Made by a program: the position numbers and the translations under genes. Source: Sporocytophaga sp. (lineage in GTDB: Bacteria > Bacteroidota > Bacteroidia > Cytophagales > Cytophagaceae). From it: 64,000 nucleotides of DNA. Within the stretch, counting starts at the first letter, position 1; every line of letters begins with the position of its first letter. The stretch spans positions 434,001 to 498,000 of the forward strand of contig NZ_JAGHZZ010000001.1 of assembly GCF_017745095.1 (NCBI RefSeq). The letters are read 5' to 3'. This document shows positions 18,218 through 24,824 of the stretch, in pieces. Below the pieces are notes generated by a model. That model searched no databases. It saw only the letters and a list, made by a program, of their open reading frames with translations, and had not been told where the DNA came from.

Positions 18218-19315
18218 ATGAATAGATTAAGAGAGCTAGATTTCTTACGTGGAATAGCAATTATACTGGTTCTTGCACGGCATAAGCCTTTGTTTTCTTT
18301 TACAAGTCAAATGGGGTGGATAGGGGTAGATTTATTCTTTGTCCTGAGTGGCTTCCTTGTTTCGGGACTATTGTTTAAAGAGTATTTAAAACATGGAACA
18401 GTCAATCCAGCTCGCTTTCTTATACGACGAGGCTTTAAAATTTATCCAATCTATTACTTATTTTATATCGTTTATCTTATTCCTATCATATTCAATGGAG
18501 AGTTAAACATTTCAGGAATGTTGTTTGATTTAACCTTTGTGCAAAACTATTTCTGGAAATGGGGATACGCGTATGGACCCAGCTGGTCACTGGCAGTAGA
18601 AGAACATTTTTATATAGGATTCTCTCTTTTTCTCTGGGCCTACATAAAACTTAATTCACAGGAGTTTAAAAAACAAGACAACAATTCAGGTGTTGGAATA
18701 TTTGGTCTGCTACTTCTATTAATAGTAGTATTATGTTTCTCTCTTCGACTCTATGCAAACATCCAACATCCGGATCAATCTGTACAGATATTTACACGGA
18801 CTCACTTTCGCATAGATTCTTTATTAGCAGGAGTGTTCGTATCTTATCTCTATTATTTTAAGTTTGAATATCTGTCCAAAATATTTAGTGCGTATAAATA
18901 TAGATTGCTGAGTATAGCTCTTGCAGGACTTTGCTGGACGCCCTTTGTCAATGCAGTCCCTTCGCTTTTTGCAAAAACAATTGGGTTTACATTGTTATAT
19001 ATTTCTTTCTCAATAATATTAGTATATTTTCTTTTGACGGAAGGTATAAATCATAAATTAAACAGTGTGTTATCTGCTTCAGTTGTTGATGGTATATGTA
19101 AAATTGGCTTCAGCTCTTTTTCTATATATGTCATTCATACTTTTATAAATACACATATTTCAGAGCTTCTTTTAAATTATAAATTGGATAATCAATATGT
19201 GATTTTCTTTACCACCTCGATACTGAGTATCAGTATAGGTATGCTCATGACTTTGAGCATTGAAAAAAGATTTTTGCAGGTCAGAGATAAATTGTATCCA
19301 AGCAGAGTGATTTGA
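18218..19315 (+). CDS. Acyltransferase-3 family membrane protein
   Basis: 365 residues with about ten hydrophobic helices. The N-terminus R-E-L-D-F-L-R-G-I-A-I-I-L-V-L-A-R-H contains the R-H pair taken as catalytic in the OafA/YrhL family, followed by G-V-D-L-F-F-V-L-S-G-F-L-V-S, the family signature. These enzymes O-acylate sugars of lipopolysaccharide, capsule or peptidoglycan. There is no SGNH domain at the end, so it is the short form. The acceptor cannot be inferred: no glycan genes are nearby. The neighbourhood of repeats and lone genes suggests an accessory gene. Confidence 0.9.
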   Translation: MNRLRELDFLRGIAIILVLARHKPLFSFTSQMGWIGVDLFFVLSGFLVSGLLFKEYLKHGTVNPARFLIRRGFKIYPIYYLFYIVYLIPIIFNGELNISGMLFDLTFVQNYFWKWGYAYGPSWSLAVEEHFYIGFSLFLWAYIKLNSQEFKKQDNNSGVGIFGLLLLLIVVLCFSLRLYANIQHPDQSVQIFTRTHFRIDSLLAGVFVSYLYYFKFEYLSKIFSAYKYRLLSIALAGLCWTPFVNAVPSLFAKTIGFTLLYISFSIILVYFLLTEGINHKLNSVLSASVVDGICKIGFSSFSIYVIHTFINTHISELLLNYKLDNQYVIFFTTSILSISIGMLMTLSIEKRFLQVRDKLYPSRVI

Positions 19316-19414
19316 TCTACTGTCATTTAAATTATTAAGGTTTGTATTAAAGGATGGTTTTGTCTTTATAATGACTACCTTTTAAAGAATAGAGTAAAAT
19401 ATTTTTGGCCCGTA

Positions 19415-19435
19415 GAGACGCCATGCTGGCGTCTC
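19415..19435. repeat. Short palindrome GAGACGCCA / TGGCGTCTC
   Basis: A 9-bp perfect stem with a 3-base loop, lacking a T-run. Sequences with a GAGACGCC stem of this type are common dispersed palindromes in several bacterial groups; one copy here, downstream of the acyltransferase. Confidence 0.6.
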
Positions 19436-19545
19436 CCTTTCCTAATGAGAAGCATTTGATGTTAACCATAGAACCTATGCGCAGAATGCATTTCTATTAA
19501 ATCACACATTTCAAATAAAGAGATTGCATTACCTCACAAGATAGC

Positions 19546-19854
19546 TCACTCCATCATCGACTTCTGCATGCATTTCTTCAGATACATATAACAAGTCTCT
19601 GCAAGCGGTATTAGATTTCTGCCATTGCCTGTTATTTCATATTGGTCTGCCACGCTTAAAAAATTCATATAGCCATCAAACCAGTCTGAGTTTGATTTCA
19701 ATTCGGGAGAGCCCATTAATTCTGCTACAACACTTACTAGTTCTAAACCATGCAGGTCACTACCCAACCCCAGTTCCTTAAGGCCATTGATAAGTTGTTC
19801 ATGTTTCATATCCTGGACAAGGATCTTGATGATGAGGTTTTTGTGTTTTTCCAT
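19546..19854 (-). CDS. Hypothetical helical protein
   Basis: 102 residues, predicted all-alpha, soluble, starting at an ATG. Sequence features are unremarkable (G-L-K-E-L-G-L…; C-Y-M-Y-L-K-K-C near the end). It is divergent from the HTH gene at 20016, with about 160 bases between the starts, so the two may share regulation. No family recognised. Confidence 0.6.
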   Translation of the reverse strand: MEKHKNLIIKILVQDMKHEQLINGLKELGLGSDLHGLELVSVVAELMGSPELKSNSDWFDGYMNFLSVADQYEITGNGRNLIPLAETCYMYLKKCMQKSMME

Positions 19855-20015
19855 AGCTGATTGATTTATAATGCTAATATAATTTGAAATTGCTTTAAAG
19901 GCAATTAAGTATGATATAATATATATTTAAATTGATTATACAGATATTTTATAGGAAGAGTCAATTTGCTAAATATGCTTACTTTGCCAATAAAATTGCA
20001 TTTAAGACAATTAAA

Positions 20016-20225
20016 ATGAGTGAAAAACCAATTTTTAATAGAATAAAAGCTGTATTGGCTGAAAAAGGCAAGACAAATATTTGGTTGGCAGAAGCAATTG
20101 ACATGAATAGAAGCACAGTTTCAAAGTGGTGTACTAATGATATGCAACCTACAGTGGAGACTTTATTTGCTATAGCAAAAGCGCTGGATGTGAATGTCCG
20201 GGAGTTGCTGGTTTCTACAAAATAG
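20016..20225 (+). CDS. Small XRE-family (Cro/C1-type) helix-turn-helix regulator
   Basis: 69 residues from the ATG at 20016; a longer frame would start at a TTG at 19932 but its extra 28 residues are unlike the family. The helix-turn-helix spans most of the protein: N-I-W-L-A-E-A-I-D-M-N-R-S-T-V-S-K-W, then the Cro/C1 ending T-L-F-A-I-A-K-A-L-D-V-N-V-R-E-L-L. It is a bare DNA-binding domain. Proteins of this size and type (E-K-G-K-T-N-x-W-L-A) are frequent in Bacteroidota, usually with unknown targets. Confidence 0.88.
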   Translation: MSEKPIFNRIKAVLAEKGKTNIWLAEAIDMNRSTVSKWCTNDMQPTVETLFAIAKALDVNVRELLVSTK

Positions 20226-20263
20226 AAAGCCGGCATAGTTATTTAGAGAGAGCTCTTTATACT

Positions 20264-20602
20264 TTCTTCTGATCAATTTGATCTTTTTCCTCAAAAATTC
20301 CCTTTCTCTGTCAAAGTATTGATTCTTTTTCCCCGAATTTTCATTCTTTCGCTCAGAGAATTGATTCTAAAAGAGTCAATTTTCAGTCATTTAGCTCGAA
20401 TTTTCGGGCAGAAAGAGTCAATTTCCAAGGTAAAAGAATCAAATTTCAGGCTCAAAGACTGAAATTTTCACAAGGAAGACTCAAAATCCAATGAAATAGA
20501 GTCAATGTTCGGGCAAAAAGAATCAATGTTTTAGTCAAAAGACTCAATAGTTGAGCAGAAAGACCCAATATTGGGTGAAATAGAGCCAAATTTAGGTGAA
20601 TT
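20264..20602. repeat. Degenerate 21-bp tandem array with an orientation switch
   Basis: Sixteen units of exactly 21 bases. Eleven run forward (20372-20602), each beginning AGA-(G/A/C)-TC-AA or close to it; five run as the reverse complement (20264-20368). Only three bases (20369-20371) separate the two blocks. The period is held without indels although the sequence varies from unit to unit. All frames are broken by stops, so it does not encode a 7-residue repeat now. The right end abuts a CCTTCTCC hairpin repeat at 20601. Confidence 0.85.
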
Positions 20603-20647
20603 AAAGTCCTTCTCCTTCAGGAGAAGGATTTAGGATGAAGTCTTTTT
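20601..20647 (+). repeat. Dispersed CCTTCTC hairpin repeat, copy 2
   Basis: CCTTCTCcttcaGGAGAAGG and the tail TTAGGATGAAGTC match copy 1 at 11644-11690 with few differences. It directly follows the 21-bp array. Confidence 0.8.
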
Positions 20648-20664
20648 AAGTTTTAAAAATAAAA

Positions 20665-20684
20665 AAGGGAGTGTTACCTCCCTT
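20665..20684 (-). terminator. Terminator of the 159-residue protein gene
   Basis: Stem AAGGGAG / CTCCCTT with a 6-base loop, followed on the minus strand by T-rich sequence; 6 bases beyond the stop at 20691. Confidence 0.8.
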
Positions 20685-20690
20685 CAGTTT

Positions 20691-21170
20691 TTAATTATTG
20701 ACAATTTGATCATCCTCTTTCTGTTTGTATTTGCTTCTTGCAAATCGGACTTTCAATTTGTCGTAGGCAGATCTCAATCCTGGTACACTGTCTTTCTGGA
20801 ACTGAACCTGTGCATATACCTCCAGAGCTTTGCTGAAAGCTTCACTACCCACTTCCATTAAGGTATCATCTACTTTTTGATGAAAAGAATCTAATACCAT
20901 CTTGATCGTGATAAGTGCTTTTACAAGATCAGAGTCTTTTACGAACTCAATCTTATCAAAAGTAGGAGGCATGATGTTTGGAAACGCCTTAACAGTTTCA
21001 GATGAGTCGTTCACAAAGTCGACGCTCTTGGAGCCCAACTTTGGTAACTGATGTCTTTCCTCATTGCTTAGTGAAATGAGAAACGGCAATATTGTTTCAG
21101 CTTGTTGAATGAATGAAATCACTGACTGTAGCTCTTCTGCAGTGATTACTGCACTTACATTTTTTTCCAT
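20691..21170 (-). CDS. Hypothetical cytoplasmic helical protein
   Basis: 159 residues, no signal peptide or membrane helix. Regular amphipathic helices are visible (S-V-I-S-F-I-Q-Q-A-E-T-I-L-P-F-L…; L-V-K-A-L-I-T-I-K-M-V-L-D-S-F-H-Q-K-V) with a lysine/arginine-rich end. I do not recognise a family. It has its own terminator, and about 250 AT-rich bases upstream. Confidence 0.7.
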   Translation of the reverse strand: MEKNVSAVITAEELQSVISFIQQAETILPFLISLSNEERHQLPKLGSKSVDFVNDSSETVKAFPNIMPPTFDKIEFVKDSDLVKALITIKMVLDSFHQKVDDTLMEVGSEAFSKALEVYAQVQFQKDSVPGLRSAYDKLKVRFARSKYKQKEDDQIVNN

Positions 21171-21420
21171 TATAAAATGTGTTTTAGGTTGAAAAATTTA
21201 TTTATTCTTTCTGTTGAAAGCAAAGACTAATGCAGCAAGAATTGATAATTAAAAATTCCGATAGTGATCTTGCTGGTTGAATGGTGCGAGTATAATAAGA
21301 TTTTATTTATTGCGCAAGTGTCAGATATACACATACATATTGTTTGTATAAATGATATTAGAAAAAATGGTTTTCATTCGGGATAAGGATTCAGTAACTT
21401 GAGGGGTAAGAAGATTTTCT

Positions 21421-21522
21421 GTGGTGTCGGGTCTTTCGACCCGACACATTTTTAATCATCCTCGCCTAAAAATAAATTCTATGATCTGAAATAGTGTGTC
21501 AGGTCGAAAGACCTGACACCAC
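21421..21522. repeat. Double-hairpin dispersed element, copy 1
   Basis: Two 28-bp arms, 21421-21448 and 21495-21522, are imperfect inverted repeats of each other (two differences). Each arm is itself a hairpin of the form GTGTCGGGTC-TTTC-GACCCGACAC. Total 102 bp. A second element of the same design is at 24632-24727. Confidence 0.8.
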
Positions 21523-21581
21523 GGGAAAGGCATCTTAGTTTTTAATTGCAGATAGTTCAATATTACATATCATAACCAAAT

Positions 21582-22148
21582 ATGAAGAAGACAGGAAATG
21601 CTTTTATTATGATACCGGTGCTCGGATTCGTACTATTTCTTGTACTATTTAATGAGTGCGAGGTACATCGAATAAAAGGCCTGCCGGAGGTCACAGGGAT
21701 TATAACAACTGAAACACCGATTTATGCAACTTCCCAACGAATACCATGTTATGCACTTCATGTGGAAGTTAGCTATTATTGCAAAAGTAAAAAATGTAAT
21801 CAATATTCTGATTACTATATATTTCTAGCAGATAATTTAAAAATGAAAATTGGTCAGAAGTACTATCCAATACTGATTCCCAAAGGTTATAACGATGCCA
21901 TTCTTCATAAAACGGAGTATTATCTCCCCGATATGAAAGAAGGTGAATTTATCTATTACGACCGCTCTGATGATATTCCAACAGGTTTATTTGGTCACGA
22001 TGAAAAACTAGATTGTCTGGTAAAGACAAAGACATGTTTTTCTAAGAATGTTGAAGAGATCATTATAAAGGAATCATTCTGTCGTCTGGATAGGAAGGTT
22101 ACGTTAAAAGGAAAGATACAGGGAGATTTTGTTGTTCTTATCAAGTAA
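21582..22148 (+). CDS. Hypothetical membrane-anchored or exported protein
   Basis: 188 residues with one N-terminal hydrophobic helix (F-I-M-I-P-V-L-G-F-V-L-F-L-V-L-F). The rest is beta-rich with seven cysteines, including C-K-S-K-K-C, suggesting disulfides or metal binding outside the membrane. The segment E-V-T-G-I-I-T-T-E recalls DUF3592-type extracytoplasmic domains, but the match is weak. It lies just after a double-hairpin element and has no close neighbour on its strand. Confidence 0.65.
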   Translation: MKKTGNAFIMIPVLGFVLFLVLFNECEVHRIKGLPEVTGIITTETPIYATSQRIPCYALHVEVSYYCKSKKCNQYSDYYIFLADNLKMKIGQKYYPILIPKGYNDAILHKTEYYLPDMKEGEFIYYDRSDDIPTGLFGHDEKLDCLVKTKTCFSKNVEEIIIKESFCRLDRKVTLKGKIQGDFVVLIK

Positions 22149-22196
22149 ACTCCATGAATTGAAATTTTGGAGGGGAACGTTTAAACAATTATAATC

Positions 22197-22365
22197 AAAG
22201 TGGGCATTAGCAAGAGGTATAAACGAAAAATCAAATACGATTCGAAGCTTTTAGGAGCAGCCAGATATCGTAGCTGACTATTTTTGAGATAAAATGTGTA
22301 ACGAAATAATGAAAGTTTGTTATAGATTATAGCGTAGCTGGGCAGGTGTTTTGAGAACGTGCAAC
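22197..22365 (+). repeat. Diverged ~165-bp repeat, copy 2
   Basis: Counterpart of 17890-18062; see that entry for shared blocks. It lies about 70 bases upstream of the small membrane protein gene at 22433. It contains an imperfect palindrome AGCCAG…TAGCTGACT. Confidence 0.55.
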
Positions 22366-22432
22366 GACCAAAAATTAATAATAATGTGACAATTGTTAAT
22401 GGAAATTATTTTTAAGAATATGGATAATAAAT

Positions 22433-22750
22433 ATGCGTTTATTTGATAAGTTTCTGATTTTATTTTTCGTTTTTATAATAGCAAACATAATAGGTATTAT
22501 AAAATCCTATTTTTGCAATGAATTGGGAACGGTCTTTTTGCTCTTATTTATTATTCCATTTGTTTCTGTATTTGCAGTTATATTAAATCTCCTATATGTT
22601 AAGTATCATTTTATATTTTTTCAGATTGTGAGATATGCTAATTTTGTGTTGATTGTAATTATAATGTGGTATTATTGGTTTAAATACAATACCTGTAAAC
22701 GTCCTCCGGACTGGGGCAAGTCTGTTTCAAGTGCTCAAATAGCGAAGTAG
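22433..22750 (+). CDS. Small membrane protein of unknown function
   Basis: 105 residues with three hydrophobic segments (about 5-24, 30-50 and 58-80) and a short polar tail (C-K-R-P-P-D-W-G-K-S). No family recognised. It is preceded by the diverged repeat and has an accessory character. Confidence 0.6.
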   Translation: MRLFDKFLILFFVFIIANIIGIIKSYFCNELGTVFLLLFIIPFVSVFAVILNLLYVKYHFIFFQIVRYANFVLIVIIMWYYWFKYNTCKRPPDWGKSVSSAQIAK

Positions 22751-22789
22751 CATTTTAAATGTTACTAAGTTAAAGAAGCTTACATTTAT

Positions 22790-23764
22790 CTACCCTCTAC
22801 CATTCTTATTAACCATCAATATCACATTTCCAACCTTTTGCCCAGAAGCCACATACCTGAATGCTTCCTTCACTTCTTCAAGCGAATATCTTCGGTCTAT
22901 CACAGGTTTGAATTTTCCTTTTGCAATCAGATCAAGGATAAATTGAATGCTGGCTTTTGTATCAAAGGGAATTGGAAACTTAACTTTTTTACTGCCTGTA
23001 AATTTCGTGATAAGCGCCAAAAACGGGTTCTCTGCATTAGGGCCAAGTTCCGATGATATATATATCCCGCCATCCTTTAATATTGCTTTGCATTTACCAA
23101 AAGTACTCTTGCCAACAGCATCAAATACAAAGTCAAACTTTTCATCAGTGTTAAGAAAATCCTCTTTGGTATAGTCAATTACTCTGTATGCTCCTAATTG
23201 CTTTACAAGGTCAAGGTGTTCAGTACGACAAGTGGCAGTTATATTTAAGTCATAATATTTCGAAAGTTGTACCAGCACAGATCCTATTCCACCTGTAGCT
23301 CCATTAATCAAAACCTTTTGTCCGGGATGTGTCTTGATTTTATTTATAAAGTTAACTGCATAATGGACTGTTTCAAGTGAAGCCACTGCTTCTTCATAGG
23401 ACAATCCCACAGGGATATGTGAGATTGCTTTATTGCAGTTGATAGCCAGAAACTGAGCATGCGAAAGAAGCCCCATATCATCGAAGCCAAAAACCCTGTC
23501 TCCTGGTTTGAATTGTGTTACATTCTTTCCGGTTCTTATAACCTTTCCGGCAAAGTCTGTTCCTGGTATTGCCTTTTGTGGTTTTAGAAGACCCGTGAAT
23601 ATGCGCATCAACCATGAACCTTTGAGAATAGCGCAGTCAGTTCTGTTTACTGTTGTTGTATTTACTTCTACCAGCAAGTCATTTTCACCAGGAAATGGGA
23701 TTTCTACTTCTTTTATGGAAAAATTGTCCGGGCTTCCATATTGAGTATAATAAGCTGCTTTCAT
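22790..23764 (-). CDS. Zinc-independent MDR-family oxidoreductase (quinone oxidoreductase-like)
   Basis: 324 residues. The GroES-like N-terminal half (M-K-A-A-Y-Y-T-Q-Y-G…V-N-R-T-D) precedes a Rossmann domain with N-G-A-T-G-G-I-G-S-V-L-V-Q. The structural zinc cysteines and the catalytic zinc C/H/E set of alcohol dehydrogenases are absent, so it belongs with NADPH quinone or enone reductases. The substrate is unknown. Upstream on the same strand is a Crp/Fnr-type regulator whose only downstream neighbour is this gene, suggesting regulation by it. Confidence 0.88.
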   Translation of the reverse strand: MKAAYYTQYGSPDNFSIKEVEIPFPGENDLLVEVNTTTVNRTDCAILKGSWLMRIFTGLLKPQKAIPGTDFAGKVIRTGKNVTQFKPGDRVFGFDDMGLLSHAQFLAINCNKAISHIPVGLSYEEAVASLETVHYAVNFINKIKTHPGQKVLINGATGGIGSVLVQLSKYYDLNITATCRTEHLDLVKQLGAYRVIDYTKEDFLNTDEKFDFVFDAVGKSTFGKCKAILKDGGIYISSELGPNAENPFLALITKFTGSKKVKFPIPFDTKASIQFILDLIAKGKFKPVIDRRYSLEEVKEAFRYVASGQKVGNVILMVNKNGRG

Positions 23765-23968
23765 ATTTATTCAGATTAAAAAGATGGGCATTGAACTATT
23801 TAGGCTAAATAAAATAATAGTAAGAAGGTTTGGCTCGAATATCACTGTACTCATGCTGGTCCGTTTTTTATTAGCATTTTTAGAAATCAATGCAAAGATA
23901 AATCATGGCTACTCTAAGCAAATTGACTTTGGTTAAGAAAAAATGGATTCAGAAAAAACTTTAGATGA

Positions 23969-24565
23969 TTAAGCCTTCTTTGTTAATCTTTTTCTTATCC
24001 TGCTTAAAGATTCCGGTTTTATACCAAGATAACTGGCAAGATAATATTGGGGAACACGTTCAATCAACTCAGGTTTTGTTTTCATCAAGTCGAGGTATCT
24101 TTCTTCCGGATTGGACAAACGGTAGATGGCTAAAGTTTCCTGTGTTCTGCAAAGTTCGTCTTCCGCAGCTGTCTTGCAAAGGTTTATAAATCGCGGATCT
24201 ATATCTGTATCTTCCGATACGATAGGGCCTACGGACATCACACAGTCCTCAAGACAAGAAAGATAAAACGGTGATTTTTTGTTACCATTCGTTCCCTGAA
24301 ATACAGCGATAGGCTGGCCTTCGGTATAAAACTCAGTGGTTCTTTCCTCTCCGTCTTTATTGAAATATTGACGTACGCAACCTTTAAAAATGAAATAGCA
24401 AAGCTCCGGAACCTCGCCTTCTTTTATCAGTATGTCCCCTTTCTTGTAAAACCTTATATCAAGATCTTTCAGAATAGCATTGGTCTCCTCCTCTGTAAGC
24501 TTAATGTATTTAGATATGTATTTTATAAGTTCATTACTGGTAGGATTACTTTGGTTCTGCTCCAT
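23969..24565 (-). CDS. Crp/Fnr-family transcriptional regulator
   Basis: 198 residues: a cyclic-nucleotide-binding-type beta-barrel (K-K-G-D-I-L-I-K-E-G…) and a C-terminal helix-turn-helix (Y-Y-L-A-S-Y-L-G-I-K-P-E-S-L-S-R-I-R-K-R). The R-S/T residues that grip cAMP phosphate are not evident, and no Fe-S cysteine set is seen, so the signal is unknown. It is followed after 204 bases by the MDR oxidoreductase. A paralogue with the same ending lies at 57913, also just upstream of an oxidoreductase. Confidence 0.88.
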   Translation of the reverse strand: MEQNQSNPTSNELIKYISKYIKLTEEETNAILKDLDIRFYKKGDILIKEGEVPELCYFIFKGCVRQYFNKDGEERTTEFYTEGQPIAVFQGTNGNKKSPFYLSCLEDCVMSVGPIVSEDTDIDPRFINLCKTAAEDELCRTQETLAIYRLSNPEERYLDLMKTKPELIERVPQYYLASYLGIKPESLSRIRKRLTKKA

Positions 24566-24631
24566 TTCAATAATTTTAAGCCTTCATTAGAAATCAGAGA
24601 TTAAGATAATGATTTTAAGATAATAATTAAT

Positions 24632-24727
24632 GAGGTGCCAGGTCTTTCCTGGCACTTTTGAAGGAACCGAAATATATAGAATCCCTATTCTATTGGCGAT
24701 GTGTCGGATCGAAAGATCCAACACCAC
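24632..24727. repeat. Double-hairpin dispersed element, copy 2
   Basis: Left arm 24632-24659 (GTGCCAGGTC-TTTC-CTGGCAC) and right arm 24700-24727 (TGTCGGATC-GAAA-GATCCAACA) are hairpins in opposite order, 96 bp in all, the same design and length as 21421-21522 with more decay. Confidence 0.7.
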
Positions 24728-24760
24728 AGATAATGTCAGTCCTGCTGATAGATAGCTATA

Positions 24761-24795
24761 AAAAAAGGCTGACCTTTTAGGGTCAGCCTTATTGT
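24761..24795 (-). terminator. Terminator of the 920-residue secreted protein
   Basis: Perfect 10-bp stem AAGGCTGACC / GGTCAGCCTT with a 6-base loop; on the minus strand it is followed by a T-run. Confidence 0.9.
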
Positions 24796-24824
24796 ATTAT
24801 CTAATAAGATTTTATTGTAAGAGA

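Noticed and set aside
20264-20602. CRISPR array
   Set aside because: Units are contiguous 21-mers with no constant repeat separated by unique spacers, the sequence drifts in every unit, orientation flips, and no cas gene is in the window.
17890-22365. Integron attC sites
   Set aside because: The repeat pair has partial palindromes but I could not place proper R' (GTTRRRY) and R'' (RYYYAAC) core sites, and there is no integrase.
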